This document shows, in pieces, positions 38,976 through 49,095 of a stretch of DNA of 64,000 nucleotides (its first letter is position 1; the number at the start of each line of letters is the position of its first letter). The notes under the pieces are model-generated. The model was not told where the DNA came from. It did not search any database and worked only from the letters and a program-made list of their open reading frames with translations. Source of the stretch: Paracoccaceae bacterium (GTDB taxonomy: Bacteria; Pseudomonadota; Alphaproteobacteria; Rhodobacterales; Rhodobacteraceae); the NCBI GenBank assembly GCA_003605175.1, contig QWDA01000007.1:62001-126000 (forward strand). The letters are read 5' to 3'. The translations under genes and the position numbers were made by a program.

Positions 38976-39938
38976 TCACCCCGGCCGATACGCCCGGCTT
39001 GCCTCCGGATCGTCCATCGCATGGCCCAGCCCGGCAACGGCCTCCCAGGCCGCCGCCGGAATCGCCCGCCCCGCCCATTTGAGCGTCTCGGCCACGCGCT
39101 CGGGCTTCGTCACGCCAACCACCGTCGATGTGATCCGGGGATCGCGCATCGAGAATTGCAGCGCGAGCGGCCCCGGCGGCACGCCATGCGCGGCACAGAC
39201 CGCCTCGACTGCGCGCACCGGCGCGAGCGCGTCATCGCTGGCCGGCTGGTAGGTTACGCGCGGCATCTCGGCCGACCCCTTCGCCAGCACCCCACCGGCA
39301 TAGGGCGCCGCGTTCAGAACCGCGATCCCGGCGCCATGGGCATAGTCGAACATCGCGTCGGCCGAGCGGTTGAGGAGCGTGAAACGGTTGTGGCTGATCA
39401 GCGCGTCGAACGGCCAGTCGCGCAGGATCGGCAACATCACGTCGATCCGGCCCATCGCCAGACCCACCGCCTGCGCCAGCCCCTCCTCCTTCAGCTTGAA
39501 CAGCTCGGCGAGCGCCCCGCCCTCGCGGGTGATCTCGCCCAGGTCACGGGCATGCTCGGGGTCGTGCAGGTGCAACATCGGTACCCGGTCGAGCCCGAGC
39601 CGGCCCAGGCTTTCCTCGATCGACTGCCGCACCCGCGCCGCGTCGAACCGCCCGGTCTCCATGTCGCGGTCGAGCTTGGTCGAGAGCACGAACCCCTCGG
39701 GCAGCCCGCCCCGCTCGCGCAGCACCGCGCCGATCCGCGCCTCGCTCCGCCCGAAACCGTAATTGTTCGACGTGTCGAGGAAATTCACCGGCCCCTCGAA
39801 GATCGCCATGAGCGTCGCCCGCGCCCGCACCTCGTCCACCTCGTAGCCGTAGGTGTCGGGCATGTTGCCGATGGCCGACGTTCCGAAACAGAGCGGCGTG
39901 ACGGCCAGCCCTGTCTCTCCGATCTTGCGACGCTCCAT
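38976..39938 (-). CDS. Aldo/keto reductase, D-threo-aldose 1-dehydrogenase-like
   Basis: A 320-residue TIM-barrel oxidoreductase starting MERRKIGETGLAVTPLCFG after an AGGAGGAGC site. The catalytic tetrad is readable: Asp in FLDTSNNYGFG, Tyr in the same motif, Lys in VLSTKLDRD, His in MLHLHDPEH. The later STVVGVTKPERVAET is the NADP-binding end. The sequence style is that of L-fucose/D-arabinose (D-threo-aldose) 1-dehydrogenases; the exact sugar is inferred. It is divergent from a sugar ABC operon, so it likely oxidises or reduces the sugar imported by it. Confidence 0.87.
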   Translation of the reverse strand: MERRKIGETGLAVTPLCFGTSAIGNMPDTYGYEVDEVRARATLMAIFEGPVNFLDTSNNYGFGRSEARIGAVLRERGGLPEGFVLSTKLDRDMETGRFDAARVRQSIEESLGRLGLDRVPMLHLHDPEHARDLGEITREGGALAELFKLKEEGLAQAVGLAMGRIDVMLPILRDWPFDALISHNRFTLLNRSADAMFDYAHGAGIAVLNAAPYAGGVLAKGSAEMPRVTYQPASDDALAPVRAVEAVCAAHGVPPGPLALQFSMRDPRITSTVVGVTKPERVAETLKWAGRAIPAAAWEAVAGLGHAMDDPEASRAYRPG

Positions 39939-40084
39939 GGCGCTCCTCCTCACAAGAGACCGCGGCGAGATACCCCGCGCCGCCGCGCCATTCAATGCCC
40001 GTCCCCGGAGACCTTCCCTGATGGAACGGAACGCACCCCGGGAAACACGCGGCAACCGCTGTCCCGGCCGCTTCTCCCAAGGCA

Positions 40085-40113
40085 TTGATATCGACTCGGA
40101 AAAGTCGCAAGAT
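40085..40113 (+). promoter_or_regulatory. Possible promoter of the sugar ABC operon
   Basis: TTGATA and CAAGAT lie 17 bases apart, and the spacer contains the dyad CGACT-cggaaa-AGTCG. It is about 110 bases ahead of the binding-protein gene in the 286-base gap shared with the divergent aldo/keto reductase gene. The -10 match is poor, so this is tentative. Confidence 0.3.
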
Positions 40114-40224
40114 CCGCCCAGCGACTGGACAACAGATCCGGCGTGGACCTATGACGACCTTCCGGATCCAGATAACTGGCACTCCGGACAATGGCTCCCC
40201 GGAGCCCAGACTGGGAGGATACCC

Positions 40225-41139
40225 GTGAAGAAACTGACGATGGCCGCCGCGGCGGCCGCTCTTTTGGCGTCTGCCGCCTCGGCGCAGGAACGCTATGTGA
40301 TGATCACCCACACCCAGGGCACCGATCCGTTCTGGCCGGTGGTCGAAAAGGCCGGCAAGGACGCGGCCGAGGATATCGGCGCCGCCTTCGAATACAACTT
40401 CGCGCCCTCGGGCGACATGGCCGACATGGCAAAGCTCATCGAAGCCGCTGCCGCGACCCAGCCCGACGGGCTGATCGTCTCCCTGCCCGACGCCGACGCG
40501 CTCGGCGGCGCGATCAAGGCGGCGGCCGAGTCCGGCATCCCGGTGGTCACCATCAACTCGGGCCTCGAGCATTCCAAGGATGTGGGCGCGCTGATGCATA
40601 TCGGCCAGCCCGAGAAGCTCGCCGGCGAGGCAGCGGGCGCACGCGCGCAGGGTGAAGGCGCCACCAAGGCGCTCTGCCTGAACCAGGAAGCCTACAACAC
40701 CGCGCTGGTCGATCGCTGCCAGGGCTATTTCGACGCGATGGGCCAGGATCTGAACATGATCGACGTCTCGAACGACGTCGCGCAGATCACCACCCGGACC
40801 GCCGCCGCGCTGCAGGCCGACCCGAGCATCGACGCGCTCCTCGCCACCGGCCCGCATGTCTGCGAAGCGGCTGCCAAGGCGGTCGATGAGGTGGGTGCCA
40901 AGGTGCACCTCTCCTGCTTCGACCTGACCCCCGGCGTCATCAGCCTGATCGAGGAAGGCAAGGTCCAGTACACGATCGACCAGCAGCAGTACCTGCAGGG
41001 CTACATGCCGGTGGTCGTGCTGCATCTCTACAACAACTATGCCGGCATGCTGCCGGGCGCGAACATCCCGTCGGGCCCCGGCTTCGTCGATGCCTCGAAC
41101 GCCGCCGGCGTGGCGGCACAGGCCGGCGTCAACCGCTGA
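40225..41139 (+). CDS. Sugar ABC transporter periplasmic binding protein
   Basis: A 304-residue Peripla_BP_4-type receptor. I start it at GTG after GGGAGGATACCC because this gives a textbook signal peptide (KKLTMAAAAAALLASAASAQ). The frame is open for 124 codons upstream, but that part has no signal. Mature start RYVMITHTQGTDPFWPVVEKAG, then PDGLIVSLPDADALGG and PVVTINSGLEHSKD, are family-typical. A late QQQYLQGYMPVVVLHLY is the usual C-terminal lobe. It is the first gene of a receptor-permease-ATPase operon. Confidence 0.93.
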   Translation: MKKLTMAAAAAALLASAASAQERYVMITHTQGTDPFWPVVEKAGKDAAEDIGAAFEYNFAPSGDMADMAKLIEAAAATQPDGLIVSLPDADALGGAIKAAAESGIPVVTINSGLEHSKDVGALMHIGQPEKLAGEAAGARAQGEGATKALCLNQEAYNTALVDRCQGYFDAMGQDLNMIDVSNDVAQITTRTAAALQADPSIDALLATGPHVCEAAAKAVDEVGAKVHLSCFDLTPGVISLIEEGKVQYTIDQQQYLQGYMPVVVLHLYNNYAGMLPGANIPSGPGFVDASNAAGVAAQAGVNR

Positions 41140-41156
41140 CGCGAAGCCGCGACATG

Positions 41157-41181
41157 GGGGAGAGCCGGCGCGGCTCTCCCC
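41157..41181 (+). promoter_or_regulatory. Intercistronic hairpin between sugar receptor and permease genes
   Basis: A perfect 11-base stem, GGGGAGAGCCG against CGGCTCTCCCC, with a three-base loop, 18 bases after the receptor stop codon and without a T-run. The placement mirrors the hairpin in the TRAP operon and suggests receptor mRNA protection or partial attenuation of the permease and ATPase genes. Confidence 0.75.
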
Positions 41182-41210
41182 AACCATAGCGTCCCAGGGA
41201 GGAGGGGAAC

Positions 41211-42341
41211 ATGGCCGTCCACGAAGCCAGCAGCCAGCGCAGCGAGGCCGACCGCCTGAACAAGGGCGGGATCCTGGACCAGCTCAAACGCCGGCCGGAA
41301 GTCGGCTCGTTCATCGTGATGATGGTGGTGATCATCGCCATCGGCTTCGCCTCGCACGGCAACGCGTTCAACCCGCTCGGGCTCAAGAACAACCTGTCGA
41401 TCATCGCCCAGTTCGGGATCATCGCAACCGGCGCCTGCCTCCTGATGATCGCCGGCGATTTCGACCTCTCCATCGGCTCGATGATCGGTTTCGCCGGCAT
41501 GTCCATGTCGATGATGCTGAAATGGGGCCTGCCCTTCGGCCTCGGTACCGCGACACCGGTCACCGCCTTCCTGATCACCCTCGCCATGACCCTGTTCCTC
41601 GGCTGGCTGATCGGCACCATCGTGGTGCGCTCGAAGCTCTCCAGCTTCATCGTCACCCTCGCCTTCCTGTTCTTCCTCCGCGGCGTCACCGAGGTCTGCT
41701 TCCGCATCATCAACCAGTCGACCCAGATCTCCGGCCTGCCCGACTACAAGGAAACGAGCTGGTTCGCCGATCTCTTCGGCGGCGAGTTCTTCACCTGGTT
41801 CTACAGCGCCTGGTACGCGCTCGGCGGCAACCTCAACCGCGCCGGCAACCAGTGGGTCAGCGGCTTCGACGCGCGGCTCCTTTGGTGGATCATCGTGGCG
41901 GGCGTCGCCTATCTGATCCTCGCCCGCACCCAGGCCGGCAACTGGATCTACGCCACCGGCGACAACCGCGAAAGCGCCCGCGCCAACGGCGTGCCGGTCG
42001 ACAAGGTGCGGATCTCGCTCTTCATGGTCACCGCGCTCTGCGCCACGATCTTCGCTGCCTGCCAGGTGTTCGACACCAACACCGCCGATGCCGCCAAGGG
42101 CAACCTCAAGGAGCTCGAGGCCATCGCCATCGCCGTCGTGGGCGGCACGCTGATGACCGGCGGCTTCGGCTCGGTGATCGGCGTCGTGTTCGGCGCGGTC
42201 ACCTTCGGCCTCGTCGCCAACGCGGTGTTCTTCATCCCGGCGATCGACGGCAGCTACTACCGCGTCTTCGTCGGCGTGGTGCTGCTCACCGCGGTGTTCC
42301 TAAACGAAAGCGTCCGCAAGCGCATCACCGGAGGGCTCTGA
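41211..42341 (+). CDS. Sugar ABC transporter permease, FrcC/RbsC-like
   Basis: A 376-residue BPD_transp_2 permease. Compared with the two other permeases in the window it has a longer N-terminal cytoplasmic segment and an insertion around residues 165-220 (RIINQSTQISGLPDYKETSW), a region characteristic of FrcC-type proteins. Membrane-domain hallmarks are MIAGDFDLSIGSMIGFAGM and AIAVVGGTLMTGGFGSVIG. It follows the intercistronic hairpin and a GGGAGGAGGGG site. The ATPase gene begins one base after the stop region. Confidence 0.93.
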   Translation: MAVHEASSQRSEADRLNKGGILDQLKRRPEVGSFIVMMVVIIAIGFASHGNAFNPLGLKNNLSIIAQFGIIATGACLLMIAGDFDLSIGSMIGFAGMSMSMMLKWGLPFGLGTATPVTAFLITLAMTLFLGWLIGTIVVRSKLSSFIVTLAFLFFLRGVTEVCFRIINQSTQISGLPDYKETSWFADLFGGEFFTWFYSAWYALGGNLNRAGNQWVSGFDARLLWWIIVAGVAYLILARTQAGNWIYATGDNRESARANGVPVDKVRISLFMVTALCATIFAACQVFDTNTADAAKGNLKELEAIAIAVVGGTLMTGGFGSVIGVVFGAVTFGLVANAVFFIPAIDGSYYRVFVGVVLLTAVFLNESVRKRITGGL

Positions 42342-42342
42342 G

Positions 42343-43122
<780 letters not shown>

Positions 43123-43144
43123 GCGGGGGCCGCCCCGAGCGGCC

Positions 43145-43978
43145 CTACGCCTTCCGCAGCCAGAGCGACCCGCCGTCGCCCTTGAGGTCGGGCCGGAAGG
43201 TCCGGCAGACCTGCCGCAGGTCGCCCGCCATGTCGCGCCAGACATATTGCGCCGCGAACAGCGTCTCGAAATAGCCCGAGAACACCCAGCCCACCAGCGC
43301 GAGCTGCTCGTTGAACCGCAGCCATTCCCAGCCCTTCGGATAGCCATAGGGCAGGAACACGTCATGCACATGCACGTTCACCCCCGGCTGCAGCGCCGGG
43401 AAGCCGCGGTTGAACAGGATGTCCACGTCGAAGCCCTGCTGCGCGAAATGGCTCGAGTCGATGAACAGCACGTCGCCAGGCTCCAGCGCGGCGATCCGCT
43501 CCACATCAGAGGGCATCAGCACCCGACGCTCGATATTCACCGGCAGTTTCTCGATATCGCAACGCGGTGCCGGATCGATGCAGGTCACCTCGGTGTCGAG
43601 CCCGTGATCGGCGATGGCGCGGGCGATGAAATGCGTCGTGTTGCCCGAGCCCACTTCCAGAACCCGGCGCGGCTTCAGGCTGACGATGGCGGTGTAGATC
43701 GCGCAGGCATCGAAGGCCGAGAGATAGCGCGACCCGAAGCTCGGCCCGCCCTCCTCTGCGTCGATGGCGATGAAATAGCCCTCGTTGCGGTCCATCTCGT
43801 CGAGGAACCGGCGGAACCGGGGCGCCAGCCCGTCGAACTGATCCTTGATATGCGGATAGATCGGCACCTCCCAATTCGCCGCATGGGCGTGATCGTAGGG
43901 CGAGTAGAACCCCTTCTTCCGGATCCCGAGCCCGGTCAGGAGAAGGTTGGTGCGGCATTTCATTTGCTGGGCGATCAT
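43145..43978 (-). CDS. Class I SAM-dependent methyltransferase family protein
   Basis: A 277-residue protein with the SAM-binding motif RRVLEVGSGNTTHFIARAI (about residues 107-125), the acidic strand TEVTCIDPAP and a motif-IV-like GDVLFIDSSHF. The arrangement resembles Methyltransf_24-type enzymes often found near glycan or small-molecule modification genes. The His-rich NVHVHDVFLPYGYPKGWEW is conserved in style. Substrate unknown. Neighbours (the sugar ABC operon converging on it, and the GNAT gene upstream) give no clear pathway. The start could also be MKCRTN, five codons later. Confidence 0.78.
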   Translation of the reverse strand: MIAQQMKCRTNLLLTGLGIRKKGFYSPYDHAHAANWEVPIYPHIKDQFDGLAPRFRRFLDEMDRNEGYFIAIDAEEGGPSFGSRYLSAFDACAIYTAIVSLKPRRVLEVGSGNTTHFIARAIADHGLDTEVTCIDPAPRCDIEKLPVNIERRVLMPSDVERIAALEPGDVLFIDSSHFAQQGFDVDILFNRGFPALQPGVNVHVHDVFLPYGYPKGWEWLRFNEQLALVGWVFSGYFETLFAAQYVWRDMAGDLRQVCRTFRPDLKGDGGSLWLRKA

Positions 43979-44139
43979 CGGCGAGGGTCCCGGTTTCCTG
44001 TTGTCCCGAAGCGGGCATCGACCGGTCCGACAGGGTTCCCCTCGCAACCCCGGAACCTCCCGACGCGCAGGACAAACGCCCACGCCGCTCCGCCGCCGAT
44101 CTGACGCGGCTATGCTGAAAATTCGGTTAAAATCTTGGC

Positions 44140-44754
44140 CTAACGCCGCGCCGCAAGCCAGGCCAGGCAGAAGGCCGCGAGCAGTATCCCCCAGGACCAG
44201 AGCCTCGACACCTGTTTCAGTATTTTCGCCTCCGGATAATCCCGGCACTGTCGGTCCGGGCCTGTCCGATACTTTGTACTTTCGACTGCGAAGCCCTCGC
44301 TGCGGAACAGCGCGTCGGAGGCGTCGTTGCCGGCCCAGACGGTGGCCTTCAGGCTGTCCCAGCCGCGTTCTTCGGAAAGCGCAACGGCGTGCCGCAGGAG
44401 CGCCCGCGCAATTCCCTTCCGGCGAAACTCCGGCAGGACGCAGATGTCGTCGATACCGACATAGGGCAGATACTGGACATCCTGCCGCGCCCAGACCGAC
44501 AACAGCACGTATCCCGCGAAATCTTCGCCCCGATAGGCCGCGAAAAGGTTGGGGCTCTCGGCCAGCGTCCGGCCGCCCTCCCTGAACGACCCCTTGATCG
44601 AGCCCTCGATCATCACTTCGAAGCTGTTCGCGGGAAACGCCCAGGGCTGCCGCGCGCGGTGCTCTTCGAAGGTCTCCCGCGAACAGCGCAAGATCTCCGG
44701 CAGGAGCGACCGGGGCGCCGGCACGATCCGCAGATCCTCCGGCGCCCCGCCCAT
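44140..44754 (-). CDS. GNAT-family N-acetyltransferase with C-terminal membrane anchor
   Basis: A 204-residue acetyltransferase starting MGGAPEDLRIVPA. The acetyl-CoA-binding core is DDICVLPEFRRKGIARALLRHAVAL, with the R/Q-x-x-G-x-G/A loop at RRKGIA, followed by KATVWAGNDASDALFRSEGF. The last ~18 residues (LWSWGILLAAFCLAWLAARR) are a single hydrophobic span, suggesting a tail-anchored enzyme facing the cytoplasm. The gene starts two bases after the ilvC stop codon, so it is translated from the ilvC transcript. Substrate unknown. Confidence 0.83.
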   Translation of the reverse strand: MGGAPEDLRIVPAPRSLLPEILRCSRETFEEHRARQPWAFPANSFEVMIEGSIKGSFREGGRTLAESPNLFAAYRGEDFAGYVLLSVWARQDVQYLPYVGIDDICVLPEFRRKGIARALLRHAVALSEERGWDSLKATVWAGNDASDALFRSEGFAVESTKYRTGPDRQCRDYPEAKILKQVSRLWSWGILLAAFCLAWLAARR

Positions 44755-44756
44755 GC

Positions 44757-45836
<1,080 letters not shown>

Positions 45837-45868
45837 TTATTCTGCGTGCAAGTTTTGACTTTTTTTCC

Positions 45869-45896
45869 CTTTTGCCGCAAAAGTCATTCTTATAAT
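45869..45896 (+). promoter_or_regulatory. Lrp gene promoter with adjacent operator dyad
   Basis: A perfect -10 box TATAAT (45891-45896) lies 21 bases before the Lrp ATG; the -35 region is weak. Just upstream is the dyad CTTTTG-ccg-CAAAAG (45869-45883), itself within wider arms GACTTTT/AAAAGTC. It sits in the gap divergent to ilvC and could be bound by either Lrp protein to control both directions. Confidence 0.5.
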
Positions 45897-45916
45897 TCTC
45901 TTTGGCATAAATACTC

Positions 45917-46372
45917 ATGCTCGACGACACCGACAGGCGCCTCCTCCGCCAGATGCTCGCCACGCCCGAAGCGGGCGTCTCCGATCTCGCGAGCCGCGCC
46001 GGCCTCTCGCCGGCCGCCACCTCGCGCCGGATCGACCGGCTGAAGCGCGCGGGCGTGATCCGCGGCATCCACGCGGTGATCGACTGGCGCGCGCTCGGCT
46101 ACGCGGTCGAGGTCTCGCTCCGCGTCACCCTCGACAAGACCGCGCCGCGCGCCTTCGACGATTTCATCGCCGCCGCCCGCGAGATCCCCGAGGTTGCCGA
46201 GATCCAGACCTTCCTCGGACGCGTCGACCTGCGCCTGTCCGTGCTCGCCCGCGACATGGGCCACTACCAGGAGCTCTACCGCGAACGGATCCTGACGCTG
46301 CCGCATATCGCCGACATCGAATCGCTGATGCAGGTGGCCACGATCAAGGCGAGCCAGGCGCTGCCCATATGA
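45917..46372 (+). CDS. Lrp/AsnC-family regulator (first of a coupled pair)
   Basis: A 151-residue regulator: helix-turn-helix in residues ~5-55 (DLASRAGLSPAATSRRIDRLKRAGVI), then the RAM/AsnC effector domain (EVAEIQTFLGRVDLRLSVLARDM). Lrp-type proteins assemble as octamers and respond to amino acids. It is divergent from ilvC and probably senses a branched-chain or related amino acid. It overlaps the next Lrp gene by four bases (ATGA). Confidence 0.93.
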   Translation: MLDDTDRRLLRQMLATPEAGVSDLASRAGLSPAATSRRIDRLKRAGVIRGIHAVIDWRALGYAVEVSLRVTLDKTAPRAFDDFIAAAREIPEVAEIQTFLGRVDLRLSVLARDMGHYQELYRERILTLPHIADIESLMQVATIKASQALPI

Positions 46373-46836
46373 TCGATCTCGACGCCACCGACCGCGCGAT
46401 CCTCCGCGCCCTGGCCGAGGACGGCGCGCTCTCCGCCGGCGCCGTGGGCCGCGCCCTCGGCCTCTCCCAGCCCGCCGCCTGGCGGCGGATCCGCCGGCTG
46501 ACCGAGGCCGGCGTGCTGGCCGGCCGCCGGGTGGAGATCGACCTCGACAAGGCCGGCTTCGGCGTGACCGTCTTCCTCGGCGTGAAGCTCGCCACCAAGG
46601 GGCGGGTCAGCCTCGAGGATTTCGAACGCGCCGTCACTGCGATCCCGGAAGTGCAGATCGTCCACCACGTGCTCGGGCTCTACGACTACCGGCTCCGGGT
46701 CGTCGCCCGCGACATCGCCGATTTCGAGCGGATCCTGCGGCGGCGGATCATGACGCTGCCCGGCGTCGGCAATGTGGAGGCCAACGTGCTGATGTCGGAG
46801 GAACGCCGCCCCGGCCCCATCGGCAGCCAGGCCTGA
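46369..46836 (+). CDS. Lrp/AsnC-family regulator (second of a coupled pair)
   Basis: A 155-residue Lrp-family protein: helix-turn-helix AVGRALGLSQPAAWRRIRRLTEAGVL and effector domain VQIVHHVLGLYDYRLRVVARDIADFE. It is clearly homologous to the upstream gene product but diverged, with the recognition helix differing (SQPAAWRRIRR against SPAATSRRIDR). It is coupled by an ATGA overlap, so equal amounts of both proteins are expected, which makes mixed oligomers possible. Confidence 0.93.
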   Translation: MIDLDATDRAILRALAEDGALSAGAVGRALGLSQPAAWRRIRRLTEAGVLAGRRVEIDLDKAGFGVTVFLGVKLATKGRVSLEDFERAVTAIPEVQIVHHVLGLYDYRLRVVARDIADFERILRRRIMTLPGVGNVEANVLMSEERRPGPIGSQA

Positions 46837-46845
46837 CCCAGAGGA

Positions 46846-46866
46846 GCGCGCCCGTTCCGGGCGCGC
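46846..46866 (+). terminator. GC-rich hairpin after the second Lrp gene
   Basis: Nine-base perfect arms GCGCGCCCG and CGGGCGCGC around a three-base loop, ten bases after the stop codon. There is no T-run, so termination would be weak or factor-dependent. It lies between convergent genes. Confidence 0.4.
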
Positions 46867-46919
46867 GCATCTTCACTTGTGCGTCGCCTCCGGCGCCGCC
46901 GTTGGCGCCCCTGGCGGCG

Positions 46920-48101
46920 TTACCCCCCGAGCCCCGCCCGCATCGCCGCGCGGCGCAGGGGCGCGATGCCGTGGACCGCCCGGAGCCCGGCCAGCCGCAG
47001 CGACTGCACCGGCACCAGACCCGACTTGCAGACCCGGTTGAACAGGTCGATCGCCCGCGCCCGCGCCGCGAGATCGCGTCCCCGCGCCGCCGCATAGGCG
47101 TCGAGCATCGCCGGCGCCCCCAGCGCCTCGGGTGCCGCCACGGCAAGCCCCACCAGCACCGCCACGTCCTGCAGCGAGGTGTTCAGCCCCTGCGCCCCGA
47201 TCGGCGGCAGCACATGCGCCGCCTCGGCGATCAGCGCCACCCGTTGCGCGACCATCGCCTGCGCCCGCTGGGTCACCACCGGCCAGACCTGCCGCCCGGT
47301 CGCCAGCTCCAGCGCCCCCAGAACGCCGCAGGACCGCGCCTGCATCTCCGCCGCGAAGGCGCCCGCCTCCATCGCCGCCAGCGCCACCGCGCGCGGCCCG
47401 TCATCCATCCAGACCACCGCCGAGGCCGGCCGCCCCCCCGCATCGCCCAGGGGCACCAGCGTGAACGCCCCGCCGCGATTGTAGATCTCGGTCGAAACGC
47501 CCTCATGCGGCAAGTCGTGGGTGACCGAAAAGGCCAGCGCCTTCTGCCCGTAGCGCGTCACGTCCACGCCGATCCCCGCCGCCTCGCGCAGGGGTGAGGC
47601 GCGCCCGTCCGCCGCCAGTGCCAACCGCGCCCGGAGCCGCGCCCCGTCGCTCAGCGTCACCAGCGCCTCGCTCTCGCGCTGCACGAGCGTACGGAACCCG
47701 GTGCCCAGCCGCAGCGACACCCCCGGCAAGGCCGCAATCGCCTCGGCCAGCACCCGCCGCGCACGCCAGTTGGGGAGGTTCCAGCCAAAGGCCGCCTCGC
47801 CGGTCTCCTCGGCCCGGAATTCCCGGCTCTCGCGGATTTCCGGCGGCCAGCCGACGCTGTCCACCACCCGCAGAACCTCGAGCGGCGTCGCATGGGGCGC
47901 CAGCGCCTGCCAGAGCCCGGCCCGCTCGATCAACGTACGCGAGGGTTGCAGATAGGCGGTCGACCGCAGGTCCGAACCCTCATCGCCCGAAGGCGGCGCC
48001 GGATCGGCCAGCACCACCCGGAACCCGGCCTGCCCGAACGCCGCCGTGGCGATCAGCCCCGCCAGCCCGCCCCCGGAAATGAAGAGATCGACGCGTTCCA
48101 T
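46920..48101 (-). CDS. UbiH/UbiF-family FAD-dependent hydroxylase
   Basis: A 393-residue flavoprotein monooxygenase. It has the N-terminal FAD motif ISGGGLAGLIATAAFGQAGF, the middle DG motif (RLALAADGRASPLREAAGIG), and the C-terminal GD-type region altered to LIAEAAHVLPPIGAQGLNTSLQDVAVLV. The PPIGAQGLN stretch is the ubiquinone-hydroxylase hallmark, so it most likely hydroxylates a ring position in ubiquinone synthesis; UbiH, UbiF, UbiI and UbiL cannot be separated by eye. It is convergent with the Lrp genes. Confidence 0.9.
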   Translation of the reverse strand: MERVDLFISGGGLAGLIATAAFGQAGFRVVLADPAPPSGDEGSDLRSTAYLQPSRTLIERAGLWQALAPHATPLEVLRVVDSVGWPPEIRESREFRAEETGEAAFGWNLPNWRARRVLAEAIAALPGVSLRLGTGFRTLVQRESEALVTLSDGARLRARLALAADGRASPLREAAGIGVDVTRYGQKALAFSVTHDLPHEGVSTEIYNRGGAFTLVPLGDAGGRPASAVVWMDDGPRAVALAAMEAGAFAAEMQARSCGVLGALELATGRQVWPVVTQRAQAMVAQRVALIAEAAHVLPPIGAQGLNTSLQDVAVLVGLAVAAPEALGAPAMLDAYAAARGRDLAARARAIDLFNRVCKSGLVPVQSLRLAGLRAVHGIAPLRRAAMRAGLGG

Positions 48102-48164
48102 GACCCACTCCTAATCCGACCGCGCGCGCCGCGAAACCGCCTTCTGCCGGGCACGGGCCACCAC

Positions 48165-48217
48165 GCCCTGCGCCTTCCCCTCCCCTGGGAGGGGAAAAGA
48201 GGGGGAGGGCGCAGGGC
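48165..48217. repeat. Nested GC-rich palindrome
   Basis: Outer arms GCCCTGCGCC (48165-48174) and GGCGCAGGGC (48208-48217) are perfect complements. Inside is another perfect palindrome with ten-base arms, TTCCCCTCCC and GGGAGGGGAA (48175-48196). It lies between the HAD-type gene and the UbiH gene. A related CCCTCCC/GGGAGGG palindrome occurs at 61.1 kb, so this is likely a genome-wide REP-like motif. Confidence 0.7.
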
Positions 48218-48246
48218 CGCGGGGGAGGGCACAGACCCGAGGGGCC

Positions 48247-48894
48247 TCAACCCGCCAGCCGCGCCAGGAACCCGGCCAGATCGTCGGTATGGTGATGGAT
48301 ATGCGCCGCCGGCTCGGGCGCGGGCGCCACATGGACCGTGCGCATCCCCATCGCGTGGGGCTCGGCGAGGTTCCTCGGATCGTCCTCGAACATCGCCCCC
48401 CGCGCCGGGTCGAGCCGGTCCGCGGCGAACACCGCCTCGAAGGCCGCGCGCTCGGGCTTCGGCCGATACCCCGCGTCTTCGACCCCGTAGACCGCGTCAA
48501 AGAGCCCCGATAACCCCCGTGCCGCGATCACCCGCTCGGCATAGGCAGCAGAGCCATTTGTGTAGACGATCCGCCGCCCCGGCAGCGCCCGGATCCGCGC
48601 CGCCAGGGCCGGATCCGGCGCCAGACCGTCAAAGGAAATGTCATGCACATCGAGCAGATAGGGATCGGGGTCGATTCCGTGCTCCGCCATCAGCCCCGCC
48701 AGCGTTGTCCCGTAGCGCCGCCAATAGGCGCGCCGCAGCACGTCGGCCTCCGCCTCGGACACCCCCAGCGCCGCCGCGACCCAGGCCGTCATCCGCGCCT
48801 CGATCTGGTCGAAGAGCCGCGCCTCGGGCGGATAAAGCGTGTTGTCGAGGTCGAACACCCAGTGGGTGACATGGGAAAAATCGCGCGCCGGCAT
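48247..48894 (-). CDS. HAD-family pyrimidine 5'-nucleotidase-like hydrolase
   Basis: A 215-residue haloacid-dehalogenase-fold hydrolase. Catalytic motif I is WVFDLDNTLYPPEA, motif II IVYTNGS, motif III KPERAAFEAVF and motif IV EDDPRNL. The pattern FDLDNTLYP is typical of the SDT1/YjjG-like pyrimidine 5'-nucleotidases, which dephosphorylate UMP/CMP-like compounds. I start it at ATG 48894; a TTG nine bases upstream would add three residues. There is no clear ribosome site. It is divergent from a GntR regulator gene. Confidence 0.88.
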   Translation of the reverse strand: MPARDFSHVTHWVFDLDNTLYPPEARLFDQIEARMTAWVAAALGVSEAEADVLRRAYWRRYGTTLAGLMAEHGIDPDPYLLDVHDISFDGLAPDPALAARIRALPGRRIVYTNGSAAYAERVIAARGLSGLFDAVYGVEDAGYRPKPERAAFEAVFAADRLDPARGAMFEDDPRNLAEPHAMGMRTVHVAPAPEPAAHIHHHTDDLAGFLARLAG

Positions 48895-49095
48895 GGGCCG
48901 CAACCTAGTGCGGCCCCCGAGAATTGGCGAGCCCTACGAACCCGCCGGCGGTGCGACAAGTATGGAGGTTGCACGCAGCCGTGCCGGGCCTAGTAATGAG
49001 GCGTCGCCGGCGGGGAGGCCGGCAGGCATTGGGTCGTCGATGCTTGATCGGCCCGGCAGGGCGGCCCATTGTCGGGCAGGGAGGAGACCGAAGCG

